A stretch of DNA of 15,333 nt from Spirochaetales bacterium (lineage in GTDB: Bacteria > Spirochaetota > Spirochaetia > DTKZ01). The position numbers and the translations under genes are program-made. The notes under the pieces were generated by a model. It did not search any database and had not been told where the DNA came from. It saw only the letters and a list, made by a program, of their open reading frames with translations. Position 1 is the stretch's first letter. The number at the start of each line of letters is the position of its first letter. Shown piece after piece: positions 6,131 to 13,104 of the stretch. Where the stretch lies: positions 1 through 15,333 of the forward strand of contig JAISQU010000035.1 in NCBI GenBank assembly GCA_031274005.1. Direction: 5' to 3'.

Positions 6131-7116
6131 TTGATGCTCCGCACAAGAACTGCCGCGCACAATAATAAAAATCCCGCGAAAAGAAAACCTCTGTAGCGGT
6201 GTACCGATACAAGGCGAAACCCCATCTTCCCCCGGGATTCCTCAAAGTCTAGCAGTTTTTGTGCCAACCTGCTCGTGACTCCCGGCTCGCGGGAAGAAAA
6301 ATACTCCCCGCGGGAAAGGCCGGCAATAGCCCTCAGCGCGTTTTCGTTCAGCCGCGTTACGACGGGCCGGCCGTCCTTCCCCGTGAGGAGGCTCCCGTCC
6401 GCAAGCCGTATCACAGAACCTTCGGCCGCGCCCGTACCAACGGTAAAAACGGGAATCCCCAGGGTTTCCGCCTTTTCCGCGCTTGCGCCGGGAAAACCGG
6501 CCAGGGATTCGCCGTCCGATAAAAGCACTATCGCCTTGTGGCTGGCCGTGCCCGCGGGAAAAGCCTCCAGGGCCAGATCCAGGCCCGATTCAACGCTTGT
6601 CCCCGCGGAGCCCGCGACAGAGGGGCTTATGTTCTGAAAAAAGGACTCCAGAATCTGCCTGTCCTCCGTCATGGGAACAGCCAGCAGCGCAGCGCCCCTG
6701 AAAACGACAACGGCGAAACGGCAGCGCGGAAGGCCCTGCATAAGCCCCAGGCAAATATCCGCCGCGGTCCGCAGGCGCTGCGCCGGGCTGTCCTGAGCGA
6801 GCATGCTGCGCGAAACATCTACAGCGATCACAACATCAAGGCCGCTTCTGTCCTCAGGTTCCGGAGAGGTCCCCCAGGAAATATCGGCCAGAGCAAGCAG
6901 AGCGAGGACAAGAAAAGCGCAGAAGAACAAAGTGCTCAAAAAAGTTTTTACGAAAAACCTGTTAAAAACATCGTTCGCGCCGGCGCCGCCGCCTTCGGTA
7001 TCTCCGGTAAGCCGGCCGCGGGAAACTCTTCCCTGCCTGTAATTCCACACAGCCGCGGCGGCCACAGGAATAAGGATGAGCAGCAGCAGAAGGTAGAAAG
7101 GATTTTCAACGTTCAC
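6115..7116 (-). CDS. batB: BatB, membrane-anchored VWA-domain protein
   Basis: The product is 333 residues. The start is GTG at 7116: it overlaps the batA stop as GTGA and has GGGAG 5 nt upstream; the longer open frame is the batA tail. Membrane helices lie at about 8-25, 58-79 and 310-328. Between the last two is a von Willebrand factor A domain with an intact metal-binding MIDAS: DVSRS (D100, S102, S104), T173 in GTSVESGL, and D201 in LLSDGES. VWA proteins of this kind partner with MoxR ATPases. BatB is expected to form an inner-membrane complex with BatA, its domain facing the periplasm; the topology is inferred from the helices. It has the same length as BatA here. Confidence 0.92.
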   Translation of the reverse strand: MNVENPFYLLLLLILIPVAAAAVWNYRQGRVSRGRLTGDTEGGGAGANDVFNRFFVKTFLSTLFFCAFLVLALLALADISWGTSPEPEDRSGLDVVIAVDVSRSMLAQDSPAQRLRTAADICLGLMQGLPRCRFAVVVFRGAALLAVPMTEDRQILESFFQNISPSVAGSAGTSVESGLDLALEAFPAGTASHKAIVLLSDGESLAGFPGASAEKAETLGIPVFTVGTGAAEGSVIRLADGSLLTGKDGRPVVTRLNENALRAIAGLSRGEYFSSREPGVTSRLAQKLLDFEESRGKMGFRLVSVHRYRGFLFAGFLLLCAAVLVRSIKWRKN

Positions 7117-8114
7117 AGCAGCTCCCGCAGAATAAGAATACGGATAAAGAAATCCGCGGCAAGAAGAATAAGCCCCGCGATGATGAACCACCGGTGAATG
7201 GCCAGGGTCTTTACCTGAATGCGGACCCGCCGTTCGGCTGTTTCCAGGGAGTCAATGGCGCTGAAAATCGCGTTCAGGGTTCCCGAATTACCGGCAAAGA
7301 AATACGCGCCTCCGGATTTTTCCGCCACGGTCCTCAGCACATCATCATCAAAGCCGCCTTCAAGGCTGCCCCGGAGGATTTTACCGCTTTTCGGGTCTTT
7401 CAGCTCAATGGGCGCCTCCGCCCTGCCCCCTATCCCTATAGCGTAAATACGAGCGCCTATTTGAGAAGCTATACTCGCGGCTGTGTCGGGAGGGATTTCT
7501 CCCGCGTTGTTTTTGCCGTCGGTCAAAAGGATTATGACTTTTTCCGGGGCGGAACTGGACCTTAAATGCAGGGCGGCGACGGCGATTCCCATGCCTATTG
7601 CCGTTCCGTCCCCCAGAGCCATGATATGCAGCTTGTCCAGCTCGGACAAAAGAAACTCATAATCGAGGGTAGGGGGAACCTGCAGCGCGGCCTCGTACCC
7701 GAATCCTACAAGGCCGATGGGGTCATTCTCCCTGCCGCGGATAAACCGGCGTACCGTTTCACGGGCAGTCTCGAAACGGTCTTTCGGCTGAAAATCCCGG
7801 GCGGCCATGCTGGGCGACTCATCCAGAACAATCATCATATCTATTCCCCGGCTAAGGAAAATCCTCTCGCGCGAGGTAACGCCGGGGCCTGCCAGAGCGA
7901 TAATGAGGGCGGCGCAGCCGGTCCAGAAAAAGACATGGCTTACGCATAAAACAATTCGCAGGAGTCTCAGGGGGGGAGTGAAACTCCTCTGTTTCCATAC
8001 GGCAAAGGGAAAAAGCAGAAGATTTCCCCTGCCGCGGCAGAAATGACGCAGCCAGATTCCCGGCGGGAGCAGCAGGAACAGCAGCAGAAAAAGAGGCGCC
8101 TCAAAGGTGAGCAT
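7113..8114 (-). CDS. batA: BatA, membrane-anchored VWA-domain protein
   Basis: The product is 333 residues from the ATG at 8114, preceded by GGGAGG at 6 nt. A TTG nine codons upstream is less likely. N-terminal helices at about 4-22 and 56-76 and a C-terminal helix near 311-330 hold a VWA domain with a full MIDAS: DESPS (D98, S100, S102), T171 in GDGTAIGMG, and D199 in LLTDGKNN. The VWA fold probably binds a divalent metal and a partner protein. BatA and BatB are paralogues, adjacent and coupled by GTGA. The upstream gene overlaps the batA start by 14 nt. The role in oxygen tolerance comes from early family work and is not firmly established in spirochaetes. Confidence 0.92.
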   Translation of the reverse strand: MLTFEAPLFLLLFLLLPPGIWLRHFCRGRGNLLLFPFAVWKQRSFTPPLRLLRIVLCVSHVFFWTGCAALIIALAGPGVTSRERIFLSRGIDMMIVLDESPSMAARDFQPKDRFETARETVRRFIRGRENDPIGLVGFGYEAALQVPPTLDYEFLLSELDKLHIMALGDGTAIGMGIAVAALHLRSSSAPEKVIILLTDGKNNAGEIPPDTAASIASQIGARIYAIGIGGRAEAPIELKDPKSGKILRGSLEGGFDDDVLRTVAEKSGGAYFFAGNSGTLNAIFSAIDSLETAERRVRIQVKTLAIHRWFIIAGLILLAADFFIRILILRELL

Positions 8115-9042
8115 GCCGGCCCTCCCGGACAGGATGCTCAAGCCGTGAAGCTATAGCGGCGACGCAGCCTATATCCGCGAGCCGCCTGTCCCGCGGGCTG
8201 TGCCTGCCGCCGAATTTTACCTCGTCGCCAAAGTGAAAAATTTCCAGAAGGGCGTTTCTGTCGGCCGTATCCCCCAGGCTGCGGGCAAAATACGCCTCAA
8301 GCTCGCGGGTCGTAAAGGCCGTGCAGTCGCCTTCGCCGTAATGGTTCATATAGAGCTTAACCGCGTCCAGAAGAAAAATATAAAAACGCCGGGAATCAGT
8401 TTCGCCCGCCTGAGTCCGCAAAGCCGCGAGAGTCTTCCGCAGTTTCCTGTATGGCCGCCGTTCGCGGCAGCTTCTGATAATGTGTCTCAGCCAGGGCCGC
8501 AGCCAGAGCAGGCCGGCAAAGACCGCGAGAACCAGGGCTATAAGGACTCCCGCGCCGGCGGCGATTATAAACCGCGTAGAGGGCAGAAGAAGATTCCCGC
8601 GGGGAGGTTCCCTTTCGCGCGGCTGCTCCTCCGTCAGGGAACGCACGGACACGCTGAGTCCCTGAAGAACAACATCGCCGCATATCAGGTTTGGCACGCT
8701 CTGAGCGCCCATCTGATACGCTGTAAAAAAAATTTGTATCTCCGCAAGACCGTCCCGAAGCGCAACGTGGGCGTCATGAAATTCTCCCCAGGTGATTTTG
8801 GGAAAACTCCTCGGCGGGGCAACTGTAACATCGGCGGAGGCGCGCACCCTGGCGCGCAGTTCCACCCTGTCGCCGACATAATACGCGGGGGGAATAAACT
8901 GTACGCTTTCTATGGTATACCGGGCCTGGGCGGAAATAAAGGCGGGCGGCGAAAAAGCGAAAAAGAAAAAACAGACAGCCGGGTACATCAGTGTATGGCC
9001 CCCGCGCTGCCGCCTGGCCTCGGCGAGATTTCCCCTGCCCAT
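8101..9042 (-). CDS. DUF4381-like membrane protein of Bat operon
   Basis: The product is 313 residues with a signal peptide (hydrophobic core at about 20-33, likely cleavage after ISAQA). A beta-rich extracytoplasmic domain occupies about 42-135, a proline/arginine linker follows, a single membrane helix spans about 158-181, and a cytoplasmic helical domain covers 195-313. The cytoplasmic part has the pattern FYIFLLDAVKLYMNH, then FTTRELEAYF, then FGDEVKFGG, which resembles DUF4381-type proteins found between DUF58 and VWA genes in MoxR loci. The function is unknown; it may link the cytoplasmic MoxR/DUF58 pair to the periplasmic Bat proteins. The ATG at 9042 lies 3 nt after the DUF58 stop. 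An alternative ATG at 8988 gives a shorter, more normal signal peptide. Confidence 0.72.
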   Translation of the reverse strand: MGRGNLAEARRQRGGHTLMYPAVCFFFFAFSPPAFISAQARYTIESVQFIPPAYYVGDRVELRARVRASADVTVAPPRSFPKITWGEFHDAHVALRDGLAEIQIFFTAYQMGAQSVPNLICGDVVLQGLSVSVRSLTEEQPREREPPRGNLLLPSTRFIIAAGAGVLIALVLAVFAGLLWLRPWLRHIIRSCRERRPYRKLRKTLAALRTQAGETDSRRFYIFLLDAVKLYMNHYGEGDCTAFTTRELEAYFARSLGDTADRNALLEIFHFGDEVKFGGRHSPRDRRLADIGCVAAIASRLEHPVREGRHAHL

Positions 9043-9045
9043 GCC

Positions 9046-9936
9046 TTACTTCCCCCGCCTGTGTTTGAAAAACTGAATAAGTTTTTCGCAGGGATCATCC
9101 TCCGTTGAAATCTCCACGGCGGAAACGCCCAGCCTGCCGCAGTCCCTAAGCCACTGACGCCTGTGCGTCTGCCTGTAGTCGTTGTAGGCTTCCCGGAATT
9201 TTCCCGACAGGCCCGCGCTCACAAGGACTTCCCGCGTTTCGGGGTCCTGCAGGTACGCAAGCCCTGTTTCGGGAAACTCATCATCCGCCGGAGAAAAAAT
9301 GCGGACAGCTATAACATCGTGCCTGCGCGCCAGAATAAGGAGTTCCCTCTGGTAGCCGCCGGTCTTGAAATCCGAAAGGATAAAAACGATGCCCCGCCTT
9401 TTCAAAGCCTCCCCCGAAGCCCGCAGCGCGAGCGCAAGGTCAGACCCCCTGCCCTCAGGTTTGAAACGCAGCATATCGCCTATGAGGCGCATGGCGTGGC
9501 GGTTTCCCTTGCGCGGAGGTATCCATTTTTCGATTTTGTCCGAAAAAAACGCGGCGCCGACCCTGTCGGAGTTCTGAATCACCGCGAAACTTAAAAGCGA
9601 AAGAAGAACAGCCGCCGTATGCCTGCGGCCCGCCTTACTCTGATCCATAAAAACCGAGGGCGATACGTCCATAACAAGAAACAGGGTAATTTCCCGCTCT
9701 TCCCTAAAAGTTTTTGTAAAAGCGCCGCCGAAACGCGAACTGACGTTCCAGTCTATAAGCCGGGCGTCGTCGGTTTCAACATATTCGCGCACCTCGTCAA
9801 ACTCAATTCCCTGCCCCCTGAATACGGAACGGTAATTTCCGGCGAAGATTCCCTCTACAAGTTTGGTCGAAACAATTTGCAGTCTGGCCGGCGGCGGATA
9901 CATACCGGCGCGGGATTTGCCCGCGTTCGCGTTCAC
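9046..9936 (-). CDS. DUF58 family protein (MoxR-associated)
   Basis: The product is 296 residues, soluble, with no membrane helix. The DUF58 hallmark is present: RSVFRGQGIEFDEVREY at 36-52, then DWNVSSR at 62-68. A VWA-like fold follows with DVSPS (D90, S92, S94) and LSDF later. DUF58 proteins are almost always encoded next to moxR and are thought to be cytoplasmic partners or substrates of the ATPase. The start is GTG at 9936, which overlaps the moxR stop as GTGA. The upstream sequence shows no good Shine-Dalgarno, so translation probably depends on termination-reinitiation. An in-frame ATG at 9903 also lacks one. Confidence 0.9.
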   Translation of the reverse strand: MNANAGKSRAGMYPPPARLQIVSTKLVEGIFAGNYRSVFRGQGIEFDEVREYVETDDARLIDWNVSSRFGGAFTKTFREEREITLFLVMDVSPSVFMDQSKAGRRHTAAVLLSLLSFAVIQNSDRVGAAFFSDKIEKWIPPRKGNRHAMRLIGDMLRFKPEGRGSDLALALRASGEALKRRGIVFILSDFKTGGYQRELLILARRHDVIAVRIFSPADDEFPETGLAYLQDPETREVLVSAGLSGKFREAYNDYRQTHRRQWLRDCGRLGVSAVEISTEDDPCEKLIQFFKHRRGK

Positions 9937-10913
9937 GGCACAGCGACCGCCGACAAGAGATTTTTTATAACATCGTCAGCCGAAAGTTCATCAGATTCCG
10001 CCTCATAGGAAAGTACTATTCTGTGCCGCAGAACATCGGGGGCGGCGGCCTTTACATCCTCCGGTACGACGTAGGCTCTCCCCTCGAAGAAAGCCTGGAC
10101 CTTCGCGCAGCGGTACAGATAAATAGTCGCGCGGGGAGAGGCCCCGAACTCGATATACCGCGACCAGGAATTGCGCCCCCTCTGTTTTTCCCGCGAAGAG
10201 CTTACCAGCGAAACTATATAGTTTTCTATGCGCTCATCCATTTTGACAAGACCGGCTGTTTCCTGAAGCCTGCGTATATCCTCCGGCGAAATGACCCGCG
10301 AGGCGGCCCGGGGATTTCCCGACCCGGCCCTGCGCAGTATCTCCAGTTCTTCCTGTGCGTTGGGGTAAGCGACAAGTATTTTCAGGATAAAACGGTCAAG
10401 CTGGGCTTCGGGAAGGGGGTAGGTGCCCTCGTGGTCTATGGGGTTCTGGGTCGCCAGCACAAAAAAAGGATCGGGCAGAGGATATGTGTTATCGCCTAGT
10501 GTAACCTGCTTCTCTTCCATTGCCTCAAGGAGGGCGCTCTGCACCTTGGCCGGGGCGCGGTTTATTTCATCGGCCAGAACGATGTTCGAAAAAACCGGCC
10601 CCTTGCGGGGAATAAATTCCCCTGTCTGCTGACGATACACCAGGGCGCCTGTCAAATCCGCGGGAAGAAGATCGGGGGTGAACTGAATGCGCTTGAAACT
10701 GGCGTCTATGGCCTGGGCGAGGCTTTTTACAGCCAGGGTTTTGGCGAGGCCGGGGACTCCCTCTAAAAGAACATGCCCCCCGGCGAGCATTCCCATGAAT
10801 AGCCCGTCTATCATTTTCTTCTGGCCGACTATGGCGGCGGAAATCGCTTCACGCGCGCGGGAATATAGTCCGCGGGATATGTCTATCTGTTCCTGAACTT
10901 CCTGAATATCCAT
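9933..10913 (-). CDS. moxR: MoxR-family AAA+ ATPase
   Basis: The product is 326 residues, normal for MoxR. Walker A is GVPGLAKT at 52-59, Walker B IVLADE at 111-116, sensor 1 N157 in ATQNP, a likely arginine finger in EAQLDRF (R174), and sensor 2 R261 in GASPRA. It is a cytoplasmic ATPase that acts as a chaperone-like remodelling factor with VWA-domain proteins, here presumably the DUF58 protein, BatA and BatB encoded directly after it. The ATG has only a distant AAGGGG upstream. It begins 23 nt after argJ, so it is likely cotranscribed with it. Confidence 0.95.
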   Translation of the reverse strand: MDIQEVQEQIDISRGLYSRAREAISAAIVGQKKMIDGLFMGMLAGGHVLLEGVPGLAKTLAVKSLAQAIDASFKRIQFTPDLLPADLTGALVYRQQTGEFIPRKGPVFSNIVLADEINRAPAKVQSALLEAMEEKQVTLGDNTYPLPDPFFVLATQNPIDHEGTYPLPEAQLDRFILKILVAYPNAQEELEILRRAGSGNPRAASRVISPEDIRRLQETAGLVKMDERIENYIVSLVSSSREKQRGRNSWSRYIEFGASPRATIYLYRCAKVQAFFEGRAYVVPEDVKAAAPDVLRHRIVLSYEAESDELSADDVIKNLLSAVAVP

Positions 10914-10936
10914 TTTGTGGCTGCCCCTTGTCGGTT

Positions 10937-12217
10937 TTAGCTTCTGTAATCAGCGTTTTCGGTAACATACTCATGGGACAAATCCGACCCATAGACGACA
11001 GCCCCGGCGCCGCCTTCTTTCATCTCAACATCAATCTCTACGCACCTGTCGTGCGGGGGGAAGCTCTTGTTCGCGGGATCCATGGCCGCCTGTTTGAAAT
11101 AATCCGACAGAGTTTTTTCCTTTTCGGCGTCAAGGACAAAAGCCCCGTCGCGGAAAATCGTCTGGCCGCCCAGGCGGATAAGCACTGCATTGGCGTCAAT
11201 TTTCAGCCCCGCGTTACCCGCGAAATCGCCTATGGAAGAAACGATGCGCCCCACGTTGGGGTCATTCCCGTACACGGCGGCCTTGACAAGGGGAGAGTTG
11301 ACTATCGCCTTGCCAAAATCCCGCGCGCGCCGGAAATCCTGAGCGCCGCAAACGCTCACCTGTATAACATGGGCCGTCCCCTCGCCATTACGCACTATAT
11401 GCCGCGCAAGGTTCAGGCACACCTCCTCAAGGGCGGCTTCAAAAGCGGCCGCGGGTACGGCGGGCTTTAAAGCCGAACTGAAAAACAAAATCGTATCGCT
11501 TGTGCTTTGATCGGAGTCAACCGAAATACAGTTGAATGTGCGCTCCGCCACGCGGCCAAGAGACTCCTGCATCAGGGCGCGGGGCATGGCTATATCCGTC
11601 ATAAGAAAAACCAGCAGGGTCGCGAGGTTCGGTTCAATCATCCCCGCGCCCTTGGCAAAACCCGTCAGCACGCCCTCACCCACAGGAACAGAGTGCAGCT
11701 TGGGGTAGGCGTCGGTCGTCATAATCGCGCCGGCCGCGTCGGCGCAGGAACCCCCGTGGAGGCTCTCCGCCAGAGAAGGCAGGGCGGCCTTCATATCCGC
11801 AACAGGCAGGCTCCAGCCTATGATTCCCGTCGAAGCGGGAAAAAACTCTTCTCCCGGAGCGCCCAGGCGAGAGCCCAAGGCGGCAAGAACATCCTCGGCG
11901 TCCTCTACGCCCGCCGGCGCGCAGACATTGGAAATCTTGTTGTTGATTAAAACCCCCCGCGTCTGCGCGGCTTTCATCCTCCCGCGCCCTATAATGACCG
12001 GCGCGCCGGGAAAAAGATTACGCGTAAAAAGCGCCGCGAAATCCCGTGTGGGCTTGTCAAGCAGAATCAGAGTCAGCCGCATGGCAAGCGCGGAAGCCAC
12101 CGGCCTCTCCCGCGGAAAAAAACTCAAAGCGGCGGTTCCTACCCGGAACCCTCCGGGCAGCCTGCCCACGGACTGAAGATGCGCGAAGTATTCCTCCCGC
12201 GTTGTAAAGAGCTCCAT
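10937..12217 (-). CDS. argJ: Bifunctional ornithine acetyltransferase / N-acetylglutamate synthase ArgJ
   Basis: The product is 426 residues, slightly longer than the usual 390-410. ArgJ transfers acetyl from N-acetylornithine to glutamate in the cyclic arginine pathway, and bifunctional forms also use acetyl-CoA. The self-cleavage motif is KGAGMIEPNLATLLVF at 189-204, with cleavage expected between A199 and T200; T200 becomes the N-terminal nucleophile of the beta chain. The oxyanion element STGIIG lies at 129-134 and MTTD at 166-169. Whether it is mono- or bifunctional cannot be decided by eye. No other arginine gene is in the window. It sits between a barrel-protein gene (15 nt) and moxR (23 nt), an unusual neighbour for a Bat operon. 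GGAG stands 9 nt before the ATG. Confidence 0.95.
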   Translation of the reverse strand: MELFTTREEYFAHLQSVGRLPGGFRVGTAALSFFPRERPVASALAMRLTLILLDKPTRDFAALFTRNLFPGAPVIIGRGRMKAAQTRGVLINNKISNVCAPAGVEDAEDVLAALGSRLGAPGEEFFPASTGIIGWSLPVADMKAALPSLAESLHGGSCADAAGAIMTTDAYPKLHSVPVGEGVLTGFAKGAGMIEPNLATLLVFLMTDIAMPRALMQESLGRVAERTFNCISVDSDQSTSDTILFFSSALKPAVPAAAFEAALEEVCLNLARHIVRNGEGTAHVIQVSVCGAQDFRRARDFGKAIVNSPLVKAAVYGNDPNVGRIVSSIGDFAGNAGLKIDANAVLIRLGGQTIFRDGAFVLDAEKEKTLSDYFKQAAMDPANKSFPPHDRCVEIDVEMKEGGAGAVVYGSDLSHEYVTENADYRS

Positions 12218-12232
12218 GGGGAAAGTCTCCGG

Positions 12233-12811
12233 TCAAAAAAAGTCTAGCCGCAGACCCACAAAAGCATTGTGCTGCTTTACCGTCTTTCCATCTTCCTTGC
12301 CAAAGTTGTACATATATTCGGCGAAAAGCTGCAGCCGCAGAAGCAGGGGAACAGGAAGAACCGTCAACGCCACACCCGCTCCCACTCCATGTTTCTTGAA
12401 ATTGTCGGTATGCGAAAAACCGCCGTCGCCCTTCAGCTTGTTCCACGCCGCGGTATTCGCTTTGACATACGGGGCAATCGGAAGAAACGGAATCTCAAAC
12501 TGCGCATAGGCCTCAATACCGGCCGTCGTTTTGTCAACGGTAAAATCATCCGCGGCCGACTCGTAGGTTACAGCCGACAACTGATAAAACCCGCCCAGCC
12601 CAAGCTGGAGAAACCCAAGGAAGCCGCCGTTCAGGTGCGCCGAAGCCCCATAGGCGTAATTCTCGCCGGACAGGAACTTCTGATCGAGGTTGTCAAATTC
12701 GCCTGAAAAAGGCAGCCCCCCATAAATATTTCCGTCAAAAAGCGAGAAACCCGCGACAGGCGCAAGACACAACAGACACAGAAAAATCAAAAGTTTTGAT
12801 CTCATTTTCAT
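12233..12811 (-). CDS. Putative small outer-membrane beta-barrel protein
   Basis: The product is 192 residues from the ATG at 12811, which has GGAGG 5 nt upstream. A start seven codons further up would bury that site. The N-terminus is a classic signal peptide (MKMRSKLLIFLCLLCLAPVAG, then cleavage near FS). The mature part alternates short amphipathic stretches with glycine and aromatic residues (YGASAHLNGGFLGFLQLGLGG) and ends in VGLRLDFF; the terminal Phe is typical of BAM-assembled barrels. Its size suggests about eight strands. I do not recognise a specific family; it resembles small barrel proteins common in treponemes. It is the first gene after a candidate promoter and lies 15 nt before argJ. 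Confidence 0.7.
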   Translation of the reverse strand: MKMRSKLLIFLCLLCLAPVAGFSLFDGNIYGGLPFSGEFDNLDQKFLSGENYAYGASAHLNGGFLGFLQLGLGGFYQLSAVTYESAADDFTVDKTTAGIEAYAQFEIPFLPIAPYVKANTAAWNKLKGDGGFSHTDNFKKHGVGAGVALTVLPVPLLLRLQLFAEYMYNFGKEDGKTVKQHNAFVGLRLDFF

Positions 12812-12838
12812 TTGAACCTCCAAAATAAACATACATAC

Positions 12839-12865
12839 AATATACTAGATAAACCATTAATTCAA
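12839..12865 (-). promoter_or_regulatory. Candidate promoter of the barrel-argJ-Bat operon
   Basis: Reading the minus strand, TTGAAT (12860-12865) is followed after 15 bp by TATATT (12839-12844); TATTGT two bases further gives a 17-bp spacer. The AT-rich patch contrasts with the GC-rich surroundings and lies about 30 nt before the barrel gene start. It sits 9 nt from the MITE-like element, which is therefore directly upstream of the promoter. Confidence 0.5.
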
Positions 12866-12873
12866 GGCGGCGC

Positions 12874-13045
12874 GGTGTAAAGGGGTGCACCAATTTTTTC
12901 CGTGCGCCTTTTTTGCTTCGCAAAAAACCGGGCTTTCCGCTTCAATCTTTTGGCTGCGCCAAAAGGATTTACGCTGCAATCCCTGGCGCGGCCCAGAGGC
13001 TTCCGGTGATTTTGCACGGAAAAAATTGTTGCACCCGGTGTAAAG
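12874..13045. mobile_element. MITE-like element with 23-bp TIRs and 9-bp direct repeats
   Basis: The terminal inverted repeats 12883-12905 and 13014-13036 match at 22 of 23 positions (tips gggtgca and tgcaccc). Immediately outside both, ggtgtaaag occurs as a direct repeat (12874-12882 and 13037-13045), as expected of a target-site duplication. The 154-bp body encodes nothing and contains hairpins ttttttgc-ttc-gcaaaaaa (12909-12927) and cttttggc-tgc-gccaaaag (12947-12965), plus the 54-nt core shared with 2345-2398. This is the architecture of a non-autonomous insertion element. It lies between the ligA stop and the promoter of the barrel gene. Confidence 0.7.
12931..12984 (+). repeat. 54-nt dispersed repeat core, copy 2
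   Basis: This matches 2345-2398 at 49 of 54 positions, same strand. Three of the five differences are transitions; one of these falls in the hairpin loop (tac versus tgc) and none falls in the eight-base arms. Confidence 0.8.
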
Positions 13046-13104
13046 TCAGAACTTGGGCTTCGGGCGCGTTTTTTGTCCGTGCGTGCGGCGGTCCCGTATC
13101 TCCA

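Noticed and set aside
8200..9108. 302-codon plus-strand frame opposite the DUF4381-like gene
   Set aside because: It is a shadow of the coding strand; the opposite frame has a signal peptide, a membrane helix and tight operon spacing.
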